The position numbers and the translations under genes were made by a program. The notes below the pieces were generated by a model that did no database searches, had not been told where the DNA came from, and worked only from the letters and a program-made list of their open reading frames with translations. Positions 29,680 to 37,732 of a stretch of DNA of 64,000 nt are shown here, piece by piece (position 1 is the stretch's first letter; the number at the start of each line of letters is the position of its first letter). The DNA comes from Micromonospora echinospora (GTDB lineage: Bacteria; Actinomycetota; Actinomycetes; Mycobacteriales; Micromonosporaceae), in assembly GCF_014203425.1 (NCBI RefSeq), contig NZ_JACHJC010000001.1, positions 620,001 through 684,000 of the forward strand, written 5' to 3'.

Positions 29680-29745
29680 TCTTGTAGTTACGGCCCTCGG
29701 ACGGTCCTTTTTGTGCGCCTTCGCCCGGGCAGAAAGTGCAAGATC
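29678..29745. repeat. Intergenic palindromic element, copy 1
   Basis: GATCTTG (29678-29684) and CAAGATC (29739-29745) close a 68-nt element whose left end GCTGATCTTGTAGTTACGG matches the left ends of elements at 37558 and 46327. It begins inside the monooxygenase stop and includes a CTTTTT run near 29707. It may act as a terminator, but its repetition suggests a dispersed repeat family. Confidence 0.5.
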
Positions 29746-29842
29746 GGCGAGGAGGCGGAAGGGAGAGGGAGGGATGAAACGGGACGGACACTGTCGGCGC
29801 TGACCGGTACGGTGAGCGCCGAAATCCGAACCGGGAGCGCGA

Positions 29843-31636
29843 TTGGACCGCACCTTCCAGGTGGACCTCCGTGGCGTGGTCGACCTGCTCAGTCACCACC
29901 TGTACGGCAGCCCGCGCGTGTACGTGCGCGAGCTGCTCCAGAACGCCGTCGACGCGATCACCGCGCGCCGGTCCACCGAGCCGGACGCCCCGGCCCGGGT
30001 ACGCATCGAGCCGCCGGAGCTGACCGGCGACGGGACGCTGCGCGTGCACGACACCGGCATCGGCCTCACCGAGGCGCAGGTGCACGAGCTGCTCGCCACC
30101 ATCGGCCGCAGCTCCAAGCGCGACGAGCTGGGCTTCTCCCGGCACGAGTTCCTCGGCCAGTTCGGCATCGGGCTGCTCTCCTGCTTCCTGGTCGCGGACG
30201 AGATCCGGGTGGTCACCCGGCACGCCGACGAGCCCACAGTGCTCTGGACGGGCTGGTCCGACGGGCGGTACGCGGTGCGGCTCGCCGAACCCGAGCAGGC
30301 ACGCGACGAGCCCGGCACCACAGTGACGCTGCTGCCCCGGCGCGACGCCGACCAGTGGCTCGGCGTACCCACAGTCACCGAGCTGGCCCGCCTCTACGGC
30401 AGCCTGCTGCCGGTCGACGTCCGGGTCGGTGACACGCCGACCACCGCCGGGCCGCCGCCGTGGCCCACCACGCCCGGAGCGCCTGTCGACCGCGCCGCGC
30501 TCCAGCGGTACGCGCAGGAGCTGCTCGGGTTCGTCCCGTTCGACGTGGTGCCGCTGTCGGTGCCCGAGGCCGGCCTCACCGGAGTCGCATTCATCCTGCC
30601 CACCGCGGTGAACCCGGCCGCCCGCGCCGGGCACCGGGTCTACCTCAAGCGGATGCTGCTCAGCGAGCACGCCGACGGGCTGCTGCCCGAGTGGGCCTTC
30701 TTCGCCCACTGCGTGGTCGACGCGAGCGAGCTGCGCCCCACCGCCAGCCGCGAGGCGCTCTACGAGGACGCGCTGCTCACCACGGTCCGGGACGCGCTCG
30801 GGGACCAGATCCGGGGCTGGCTGGTGCGGCTGGCCAAGCACGACCCGCGCCGCCTCGGCGAGTTCCTCCAGGTGCACCACCTGGGCGTCAAGGCGCTCGC
30901 GATGCACGACGACGAGATGCTGCGGCTTGTCGACCAGTGGTGGCCGATGGACACGAACGTGGGCACGATGACGCTCGCCGAGTTCCGGCAGCGGCACGGC
31001 GTGCTCCGGTACGCCGCCAGCCTGGACGAGTTCCGCCAGCTCGCCGCCGTGGCCGCCGCACAGGACGTGGCAGTCGTGAACGGCGGCTACACGTACGACA
31101 CCGAGCTGATCGAGCGACTGCCCACCGTGGATCGGTCGGTGCTCATCGAACGGCTGGAGCCGAGCGACCTCACCACCCGGTTCGAGATCCTCGACCCGGC
31201 GACGGAGCTGGCCCTGCGGCCGTTCCTGACCGGGGCGCAGCGGGCGCTGGAGCGGCTCGGCTGCGAGGTCGTGATCCGGGCGTACGACCCGGTCTCGCTG
31301 CCCGCGCTCTACCTGGTGTCCCGCTCGGCCGCGTTCCACGACCAGCTCGCCGCCAGCCGGGACAAGGCCGACGACCTGTGGGGCGGGGTGCTCGACGCGC
31401 TCGCCGCCTCCGCCCCGCCGGACCGCCCGCAACTCGTGCTCAACCACCGCAACCCGCTGGTCCGCCGGGTGACCACGCTCGCCGACCCGGAGCTGGTCGG
31501 GCTGGCCGTCGAGGCGCTCTACGGGCAGGCCCTGCTGCTCGGGCACCACCCGATCCGGGCGGCCGACGCCGCGCTGCTGAACAGTTCCTTCCTCGGCCTG
31601 CTCGGCCGGGCCGTACCGGGAGTGACGCGTGACTGA
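29843..31636 (+). CDS. HSP90/HtpG-family ATPase paralogue
   Basis: A 597-residue protein with the HSP90 layout. The GHKL ATP site is complete: E30-LLQ-N34-AVD in the first helix, DTGIG at 70-74, and lid motif GQFGIG at 105-110. The middle domain has ASREALYED in place of the usual N(V/I)SRE. The C-terminus LYGQALLLGHHPIRAADAALLNSSFLGLLGRA is the dimerisation part. The start is TTG 29843 with GGGAG 6 nt upstream. It is coupled by an 8-bp overlap to a TPR protein. It diverges from E. coli HtpG and lacks a C-terminal MEEVD. Client unknown. Confidence 0.9.
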   Translation: MDRTFQVDLRGVVDLLSHHLYGSPRVYVRELLQNAVDAITARRSTEPDAPARVRIEPPELTGDGTLRVHDTGIGLTEAQVHELLATIGRSSKRDELGFSRHEFLGQFGIGLLSCFLVADEIRVVTRHADEPTVLWTGWSDGRYAVRLAEPEQARDEPGTTVTLLPRRDADQWLGVPTVTELARLYGSLLPVDVRVGDTPTTAGPPPWPTTPGAPVDRAALQRYAQELLGFVPFDVVPLSVPEAGLTGVAFILPTAVNPAARAGHRVYLKRMLLSEHADGLLPEWAFFAHCVVDASELRPTASREALYEDALLTTVRDALGDQIRGWLVRLAKHDPRRLGEFLQVHHLGVKALAMHDDEMLRLVDQWWPMDTNVGTMTLAEFRQRHGVLRYAASLDEFRQLAAVAAAQDVAVVNGGYTYDTELIERLPTVDRSVLIERLEPSDLTTRFEILDPATELALRPFLTGAQRALERLGCEVVIRAYDPVSLPALYLVSRSAAFHDQLAASRDKADDLWGGVLDALAASAPPDRPQLVLNHRNPLVRRVTTLADPELVGLAVEALYGQALLLGHHPIRAADAALLNSSFLGLLGRAVPGVTRD

Positions 31637-34472
31637 CGACGACCTCTGGCGCATGCACCACGAGATCGAAACCATGCCGTACGGCCCGGGGCAGATCGCC
31701 GCGCTGGAGCAGCTGCTGCGCCGCGCCGACGCGGGCGACGACCGGCACCTCGCCTTCGCCGCCCGGGTCACCGGCACCACCGCGTACGTCTACGGCGGCG
31801 AACCGGCGAAGTCGTTCGTCACGTTCTCCTGGTGCCTGTCGGAGTACGACAAGGATCCGCAGCCCTACCACCAGGGCTACACGCACCAGCTGCTCTGGGC
31901 CTTCAAGTACATGGTCAACGCCATGGTGAAGTTCCCGGAGCTGCCGCTGGACCGGACGTACGCGGTGCTCGACGACATGGAGCGGCGCTACCGCGACGCC
32001 GGGCACTCGTTGCAGGCGGTCCACAAGCACCGCTACCTGGTGGCCGCGCACCTGGGCGAAGAGGACGCGGCGGAGCAGTGGTACCGCAAGTGGATGACCA
32101 CGCCCCGCGACGCGCTCTCCGACTGCGCCGGCTGCGACCCGACCACGCAGGTCGCGCACCTGGTCCGGCTGGGCCGGCACGAGGAGGCGGTGGCGCTCGC
32201 CGAGCCGGTGCTCGCCGGCCGGCTGACCTGCAGCGAGCAGCCGCAGGGGATCCTCACCGCGCTGCTCACCCCCTACCGCGAGACCGGCCGGGGCGACGCC
32301 GCGCGGGAAGCGCACCGGGAGGCGTACCGGCGGCTGCGCGGGCACCTGGCCAACCTGTGGGACGTCGCCGAGCACATCGAGTTCTGCACCGCGACCGGCA
32401 ACGAGGCCCGCGCGCTGGAGCTGGTCGAGCGGCATCTGGACTGGCTGGACCGGGCACCCACCCCGGCCGCCGCGATGCACTTCGCGGCCGCCGCGTCGGC
32501 GGCGCTGCGTCAGGTGCCGGCCGAGCTGACAGTGCGCCGCCGCGCCTCCGGTGACCGGCCGGCCGCCGACGTGCCGGTGGGCGCGCTCGCCGACGAGCTG
32601 GCCGGTACGGCCACCGGGCTGGCTGGGCGCTTCGACGCGCGTAACGGCACCACGCACCAGTCCGCGTTGATCGCCCGGAAGCTGGTGGCCGGGCCGGAGG
32701 GTGAGCACCTGCCGCTCTCCGCCAGCGTGCGCCGCCCGGTGGTGCCCGCACCGCGTACCGGGCCGGACGCTCAGGTGACGAGCGCGCCGCCGGTGACAGT
32801 GCCCGCCGAGGCCGGCGCCGACGAGCTGCTGGCGCTGGCCGAGGAGTGCTGGCGCACCAACCGCCGGGACGGCCTGGGCACTGTGCTGCGGGCGTACGAC
32901 GAGCGGTACGGCGACGCCGACCTGCCGGCGGCCACCCGGGCGTGGCGGCTGGAGCTGCGGGCGGGCGAGCTGTCCCAGGACGACGACGGCGTGGCAGTGG
33001 CGACCGCCGTCAACCGGGAGGCGCTCGCCGCGTGGCAGGAGGTGCCGGACCCGCTGCGGGCACAGGTGGTGGCCGGGCGGCTCGGTGTGCTGCTGAGCAT
33101 GGCCGAGGAGAGCGCGGACGAGGGGCTGACGCTGGCGCAGGAGTCGGCCGCGTATCTGGCCGCGCACGGCGAACCGCGGGATCGGGCCGCCGGCTGGGAT
33201 CGGCTCGCGCTGGCCCACGTGCACCGGGAGCGGTGGGCGGACGCGCTGGACGCGCTCGACCGGGCCGGGGCGGACGCCGATGCCGACGCGTGGCTGGCCG
33301 GGCGGGTCGCGCTGCACCGGGCGCACGTGCTGGAGCAGTTGGAGCGGGCCGAGGAGTTCCGGGACGCGGCGGCGCAGGCCCGCCGGCTGGCCGGCGAGCT
33401 GGGCGACGCGGAGATGCTGACCGGCGCCTGCCTGGCGTGCGCGCGTGCCGCGGACGACGCGGCCGAGGCGGTGGCGGTCTGTGACGAGGCGCTGTCGGTC
33501 GCCCCGGCCGGCGCCCACCTGCCGCTGCGGGTGACGCGCGGGCGGGCGCTCCTGGCCGCCGACCGGGCCGGCGAGGCGGTGGAGGACCTGGCCGAGGCGG
33601 TCACGCTCTGCGTCGAGCAGGGGCTGCCGGGCGACGCGCTGCTGCGCTGGGAACTGGCCGAGGCGTACCGGATGGCCGGCCGGCTGGCCGAGGCCGCCGA
33701 GGTGGCCGAGGAGGCGGTGCTCGGGCTGGACCGCTCCGGCGCGCAGGCCGAGGCGGACCGGTGCCGGCACATGCTGTCCGGGATCTACGCGGGTCTCGGC
33801 GAGACGGATCTGGCGCTCACGGTGCTCGACCAGCTGGCCGAGAACCTGGACGGGCCGGACAATCTCCCCCGCCGGGCGCAGGTGCTGGAGGAGTCCGGCG
33901 GCCTGCTCTACGACGCCGACCGGGACGCCCTGGCCGCGCAGCGGTTCGCGTCGGCGGCCTCCGCCTGGCGGCTGGCCGGGTATCCGGTGGACGAGCTGCG
34001 GGCCCGGCGGCGGGAGTTGCTCGCCCTGCACTGGTCCGGTGACCTGCCGGGGGCGGTGGCCGCGATCGAGCGGGTGGACCAGGCCGTGAACGCGCTCGCC
34101 GGTCAGCCCGACGAGCCGCCAGTGGTCACGTACGAGCGGGCGATGGCCGCCGACGCGGTCGCCCGGGTGCTGATCGGCGAGGACCGGCTCACCGCCGCGC
34201 TGGACCGGCTGGAGGGTGTGCCCGGGAGGCTCCGGTCGATCGAGGCATTCGGCGAGGCGGCGCAGGTCGAGGTGCTGACCGGCGAGCTGCTGCTGCGTGA
34301 CGGCCGGCCCGAGCAGGCCGAAGGGCTGCTGCGCCCGGTCCTCGGCGGGCTGCCCACCGGCTCCCGGCCCGCCGCGCAGGCCGCCTGGCTGCTGGCCCGC
34401 GCGCTCGACGACCAGGGCCGGCCCGCCGAGGCGGCGTCGGTCCGCGCCGAGCACGGCATCGAGGAGGACTGA
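31629..34472 (+). CDS. Large TPR protein coupled to HSP90
   Basis: A 947-residue, almost wholly helical protein. Residues 1-340 are tetratricopeptide-like, with GRHEEAVALAEPVL, and contain a conserved-looking SWCLSEYDKDPQPYHQ and two cysteine pairs (DCAGCDP; LTCSEQ). A disordered Pro-rich linker (about 355-400) leads to a second TPR array (about 405-945) with classic units such as RWADALDALDRAG, DRAGEAVEDLAEAV, GRLAEAAEVAEEAV and GRPEQAEGLLRPVL. It begins at GTG 31629 inside the HSP90 stop region. By analogy to eukaryotic TPR co-chaperones it may deliver or hold HSP90 clients. Confidence 0.85.
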   Translation: MTDDDLWRMHHEIETMPYGPGQIAALEQLLRRADAGDDRHLAFAARVTGTTAYVYGGEPAKSFVTFSWCLSEYDKDPQPYHQGYTHQLLWAFKYMVNAMVKFPELPLDRTYAVLDDMERRYRDAGHSLQAVHKHRYLVAAHLGEEDAAEQWYRKWMTTPRDALSDCAGCDPTTQVAHLVRLGRHEEAVALAEPVLAGRLTCSEQPQGILTALLTPYRETGRGDAAREAHREAYRRLRGHLANLWDVAEHIEFCTATGNEARALELVERHLDWLDRAPTPAAAMHFAAAASAALRQVPAELTVRRRASGDRPAADVPVGALADELAGTATGLAGRFDARNGTTHQSALIARKLVAGPEGEHLPLSASVRRPVVPAPRTGPDAQVTSAPPVTVPAEAGADELLALAEECWRTNRRDGLGTVLRAYDERYGDADLPAATRAWRLELRAGELSQDDDGVAVATAVNREALAAWQEVPDPLRAQVVAGRLGVLLSMAEESADEGLTLAQESAAYLAAHGEPRDRAAGWDRLALAHVHRERWADALDALDRAGADADADAWLAGRVALHRAHVLEQLERAEEFRDAAAQARRLAGELGDAEMLTGACLACARAADDAAEAVAVCDEALSVAPAGAHLPLRVTRGRALLAADRAGEAVEDLAEAVTLCVEQGLPGDALLRWELAEAYRMAGRLAEAAEVAEEAVLGLDRSGAQAEADRCRHMLSGIYAGLGETDLALTVLDQLAENLDGPDNLPRRAQVLEESGGLLYDADRDALAAQRFASAASAWRLAGYPVDELRARRRELLALHWSGDLPGAVAAIERVDQAVNALAGQPDEPPVVTYERAMAADAVARVLIGEDRLTAALDRLEGVPGRLRSIEAFGEAAQVEVLTGELLLRDGRPEQAEGLLRPVLGGLPTGSRPAAQAAWLLARALDDQGRPAEAASVRAEHGIEED

Positions 34473-34499
34473 GGCGACCGTCGGGTAACCGCGGCTGCT

Positions 34500-34524
34500 C
34501 TAGATCGACCCTGAGGTCTAGGCT
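34500..34524 (+). promoter_or_regulatory. Leaderless promoter and palindrome before TetR gene
   Basis: CTAGATC (34500-34506) is mirrored by GGTCTAG (34515-34521) with one mismatch. TAGGCT at 34519-34524 is a good -10, 6 nt before the GTG at 34531, implying a leaderless transcript with the palindrome overlapping the -10: a natural autorepression layout. Confidence 0.5.
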
Positions 34525-34530
34525 GGCCCG

Positions 34531-35145
34531 GTGGCGGTGGAACAGCAGGCACGGGGGACGGCGGGCACGGCCCGGCGCCGGTCCCGGCGGGACGAGATCC
34601 TGGAGATCGCGGTCGGCCTCTTCGCGGCGCGCGGCTACCACGGCGTGTCGATGGACGACGTCGGCGCGGCGGCCGGGGTCACCGGGCCGGCGCTCTACCA
34701 CCACTTCGCCGGCAAGGAGGCGATGCTCGTCGCCGCGCTGGTGCCGGTCAGCGAAGGGCTGCTCGCGGGCGGGCGGGAGCGGGCCGCCGGTCACCCGGAC
34801 GACCCCCGTGGCGCGCTGGAGTCGCTGATCGACTTCCACGTCGAGTTCGCGCTGGCCAACCCGGCGGTGATCGCCCTGCACCTGCACGAGCTGGACCGCA
34901 TGCCGGACGAGCCGCGCAGGCGGATCCGCCGGCTCCAGCGGATGTACGTCGAGGAGTGGGTGACGGTGCTGACGGCGCTGCACCCCGGCCTGCCAGACGG
35001 CGCGGCGCGGGTGCTCGCCCACGCGGCGTTCGGCCTGATGAACTCGACGCCGTTCCTCGGCGGCGAGGTCGATCGCCGGCGACGGGCCGAGCTGCTGCGC
35101 GGTGCGACGCTCGCGGCCCTGCTCGCGCCGACCGACCCGACCTGA
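34531..35145 (+). CDS. TetR-family regulator of the acyl-CoA locus
   Basis: A 204-residue regulator. HTH at about 22-66 (RDEILEIAVGLFAARGYHGVSMDDVGAAAGVTGPALYHHFAGKEAMLVAA), followed by the SACE_7040/TetR_C_33-like C-terminal domain (FHVEFALANPAVIALHLHELDRMPDEPRRRIRRLQRMYVEEW) common in regulators of acyl-CoA metabolism. It precedes a biotin carboxylase and HMG-CoA lyase set, whose promoters carry related palindromes. A leucine or fatty-acyl-CoA ligand is likely but not proven. Confidence 0.9.
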   Translation: MAVEQQARGTAGTARRRSRRDEILEIAVGLFAARGYHGVSMDDVGAAAGVTGPALYHHFAGKEAMLVAALVPVSEGLLAGGRERAAGHPDDPRGALESLIDFHVEFALANPAVIALHLHELDRMPDEPRRRIRRLQRMYVEEWVTVLTALHPGLPDGAARVLAHAAFGLMNSTPFLGGEVDRRRRAELLRGATLAALLAPTDPT

Positions 35146-35159
35146 CACGCCGCCCGGAC

Positions 35160-35175
35160 CTTAACGCATGTTAAG
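35160..35175. promoter_or_regulatory. TetR operator candidate before biotin carboxylase
   Basis: CTTAACGCATGTTAAG is a perfect 6-4-6 inverted repeat, 38 bp before the carboxylase start. It aligns with CCTAACGATCGTTCAG at 37676-37691 at 11 of 16 positions (CnTAACGnnnGTTnAG), so the same TetR protein probably binds both. Confidence 0.65.
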
Positions 35176-35213
35176 AAGAGACCCCGGCTTTGCGTCGAGA
35201 AGGGGTCACGTCC

Positions 35214-36590
35214 GTGCAGAAGATGATCGAATCGTTGTTGGTCGCGAATCGGGGGGAGATCGCGCGGCGGATCATCCGTACCGGCAGGCGGCTCGGGATC
35301 CGGACGATCGCTGTGCACTCGGAGGCCGACGGCGCGCTGCCGTTCGTGACCGAGGCCGATGAGGCGGTCTGCGTCGGCCCGGCGAACCCGGCGCAGAGCT
35401 ACCGGAACGCCGACGCGATCCTCGACGCCGCCCGCAGCACCGGCGCGCAGGCGATCCACCCCGGCTACGGCTTCCTGTCGGAGAACGCGGACTTCGCCCG
35501 TACCGTCGAGGGGTCGGGCCTGATCTGGGTCGGACCCGGCGCGGACGCGATCACCGCGATGGGCGACAAGATCAACGCCCGGAACCTGATGGCGGCGGCC
35601 GGGGTGCCGGTCGCGCCCGGCACCACCGAGCCGGCGGCCGATCTGGACGCGGCGGTCGCGGCCGCCGCGGAGATCGGCTACCCGGTGATGGTCAAGGCCG
35701 CCGCGGGTGGCGGCGGCATGGGCATGGGCGTGGCCGCCGACGAGGCGGCGCTGCGCACCGAGTACGACAAGGTCCGCGCGTTCGCGGAGCGGATGTTCGG
35801 CGACGGCTCGGTGCTGATCGAGCGCTACTTCCCCCGGGTACGCCACGTCGAGGTGCAGATCCTCGGCCTGGCCGACGGCCGGGTGGTGGCGCTCGGCGAG
35901 CGGGAGTGCTCGGTGCAGCGGCGCAACCAGAAGCTGGTCGAGGAGTCGCCGTCCCCGGCGGTCTCGCCGGAGCTGCGCGAGCGCTTCCTGGCTGCGGCGG
36001 TACGGGCGGGCGAGGCGGTGGGCTACCGCAACGCGGGGACCGTCGAGTGCCTGCTGGTCCCGCGTCAGCGGGATCTCAAGGACGGCAGCCCTCTCTCCGA
36101 TGAATTTTTCTTCCTGGAGATGAACACGCGGCTGCAGGTCGAGCACCCGGTCACCGAGTACGTCTACGGCGTCGACCTGGTCGAGGAGCAGCTGCGGGTG
36201 GCGGCCGGACTGGCGCCGACGTTCGACCCGGACGCGCTCACGCCGCGCGGCCACGCCATCGAGCTGCGGATCAACGCCGAGGACCCGAAGCGCTTCCTGC
36301 CCGGCCCCGGTGCGATCAGCACCTGGAACGAGCCGTCCGGCGCCGGGGTACGTGTGGACTCCGGCTACGTCGCCGGCAACACCGTCACGCCGTTCTACGA
36401 CAGCCTGATGGCCAAGCTGATCGTCAGCGGGGACACCCGCGAGGAGGCGGTCGAGCGGGCGCGGGCGGCGGTCGCCCAGTTCGAGATCGCCGGCCCGAAG
36501 TGCAACCTGCCGTTCTTCGCCGAGCTGCTGGAGAACCCGGAGTTCCTCTCCGGCGACTACGACACCGGCATCGTCTCCCGGATGCGCTGA
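35214..36590 (+). CDS. Biotin carboxylase subunit (acyl-CoA carboxylase), no BCCP
   Basis: A 458-residue ATP-grasp enzyme that carboxylates biotin. It starts ANRGEIARRIIR; GGGGMGMG at 165-172 is the ATP-grasp loop, HVEVQILG the next motif, and EMNTRLQVEHPVTE from 302 the active core. Length and the end DYDTGIVSRMR match stand-alone AccC. Actinobacterial acyl-CoA carboxylase alpha subunits normally run to about 600-670 residues with a biotinyl domain (AMKM); it is absent here. AGAAGGGG at 35198-35205 supports GTG 35214. Confidence 0.93.
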   Translation: MQKMIESLLVANRGEIARRIIRTGRRLGIRTIAVHSEADGALPFVTEADEAVCVGPANPAQSYRNADAILDAARSTGAQAIHPGYGFLSENADFARTVEGSGLIWVGPGADAITAMGDKINARNLMAAAGVPVAPGTTEPAADLDAAVAAAAEIGYPVMVKAAAGGGGMGMGVAADEAALRTEYDKVRAFAERMFGDGSVLIERYFPRVRHVEVQILGLADGRVVALGERECSVQRRNQKLVEESPSPAVSPELRERFLAAAVRAGEAVGYRNAGTVECLLVPRQRDLKDGSPLSDEFFFLEMNTRLQVEHPVTEYVYGVDLVEEQLRVAAGLAPTFDPDALTPRGHAIELRINAEDPKRFLPGPGAISTWNEPSGAGVRVDSGYVAGNTVTPFYDSLMAKLIVSGDTREEAVERARAAVAQFEIAGPKCNLPFFAELLENPEFLSGDYDTGIVSRMR

Positions 36591-36615
36591 TCTTCGACCC
36601 AGTGAGGTGAACCTG

Positions 36616-37536
36616 ATGGCGGAACTCCCAGACTCCGTGAGCATCCGTGAGGTCGGTCCCCGGGACGGGCTTCAGAACGAGGAGCCCATCCCCACCGACG
36701 CCAAGGTGCGGCTGCTCGACGCGCTGTCCCGCACCGGGGTGCGGCGCATCGAGGCCGTCTCCTTCGTGCACCCCAGGGCGATCCCGCAGATGGCCGACGC
36801 CGACGAGGTGTGGCAGCGGGCGGAGAAGGCCGACGGGGTGCGCTACTCCGCGCTGGTGCCGAACACCCGTGGCGCCCAGCGGGCGCTGGCGGCGGGCTTC
36901 ACCGAGATCGAGGTGGTGGTCTCGGCCAGCGACACGCACAACCGCCGCAACGTCAACCGCTCCACCGACGAGTCGCTCGACGACATCGCCGAGCTGATCG
37001 ACCTGCTGCACGCCGCGGGCGCCGCCGCCGAGGTGATCGTGGCGACCAGCTTCGGCTGCCCCTACGAGGGCGACGTGGACCCCCGCCGGGTCGCCGCGAT
37101 CGTCGACCGCGTAGCCCGCGACGGCGCGGACCGCGTCGCCTTCGGCGACACCACGGGCATGGGTACGCCCCGGCGCGTCCGCGAGCTGGTGACCGCGGTG
37201 CGGGACCGTAACGCCCACCTGCCGGTGCTGCTGCACTTCCACAACACCCGGGGTACCGCCCTGGCGAACATGCTCACCGCGATGGAGCTGGGCGTCACCG
37301 AGTTCGACGCCAGCGTCGGCGGCCTCGGCGGCTGCCCGTACGCGCCGGGCGCCAGCGGCAACCTGGCCACCGAGGAGGCGGTGCACATGCTGCACGACAT
37401 GGGCATCGACACCGGTATCGACCTGGACGCCCTGATCGAGGCCGCCGAGCTGGCCGAGACCCTGGTGGGCAAGAAGCTCCCCTCCGGAGTCCTCCGAGCC
37501 GGCCCTCGCACCCGCCTGACTCCCCTCCCGGCCTGA
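36616..37536 (+). CDS. Hydroxymethylglutaryl-CoA lyase
   Basis: A 306-residue DRE-TIM metallolyase that cleaves HMG-CoA to acetoacetate and acetyl-CoA, the last step of leucine breakdown. SIREVGPRDGLQNEE is the N-terminal metal-site signature (the D of RDGLQ), VSASDTHNRRNVNRS follows, HFHNTRGTALAN holds the metal-binding histidines, and GGLGGCPYAPGASGNLATEE holds the catalytic Cys. ATG 36616 has GAGG about 9 nt upstream. It follows the biotin carboxylase by 25 bp. Confidence 0.95.
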   Translation: MAELPDSVSIREVGPRDGLQNEEPIPTDAKVRLLDALSRTGVRRIEAVSFVHPRAIPQMADADEVWQRAEKADGVRYSALVPNTRGAQRALAAGFTEIEVVVSASDTHNRRNVNRSTDESLDDIAELIDLLHAAGAAAEVIVATSFGCPYEGDVDPRRVAAIVDRVARDGADRVAFGDTTGMGTPRRVRELVTAVRDRNAHLPVLLHFHNTRGTALANMLTAMELGVTEFDASVGGLGGCPYAPGASGNLATEEAVHMLHDMGIDTGIDLDALIEAAELAETLVGKKLPSGVLRAGPRTRLTPLPA

Positions 37537-37553
37537 CCCCAGCCCTTTGCCCA

Positions 37554-37621
37554 CCCCGTTGATCAAGCAGTTTGTGTCCTCCGGGCGCCCGGATGAGGAC
37601 ACGAACTCCTTGATCACGGGG
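37554..37621. repeat. Intergenic palindromic element, copy 2
   Basis: A long hairpin. CCCCGTTGATCAAG (37554-37567) pairs with CTTGATCACGGGG (37609-37621) with one bulge; GTTTGTGTCCTC (37570-37581) pairs with GAGGACACGAAC (37595-37606), one mispair; and the tip is CCGGGCGCCCGG. It follows the HMG-CoA lyase stop and could terminate it. Its end sequence matches the other two elements of this family. Confidence 0.65.
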
Positions 37622-37672
37622 GTGATTGGGGTGCGGGGGTGTGGCGGGGTGCCGGGAGGGGCGCTGGTGGGG

Positions 37673-37691
37673 TAGCCTAACGATCGTTCAG
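37673..37691 (+). promoter_or_regulatory. Promoter -10 and TetR operator before carboxyltransferase
   Basis: TAGCCT at 37673-37678 is a candidate -10, and CCTAACGATCGTTCAG at 37676-37691 overlaps its downstream edge and the expected transcription start. The operator core AACGATCGTT is a perfect palindrome. Confidence 0.6.
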
Positions 37692-37732
37692 GTCGGTGGC
37701 GCCCTGTGCGGGCGGTGGCAACGGGAGTCGGC

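Noticed and set aside
31440..34454. 1004-residue minus-strand frame opposite the TPR gene
   Set aside because: Typical antisense shadow in high-GC DNA; no recognised domain, and the TPR frame is clear.
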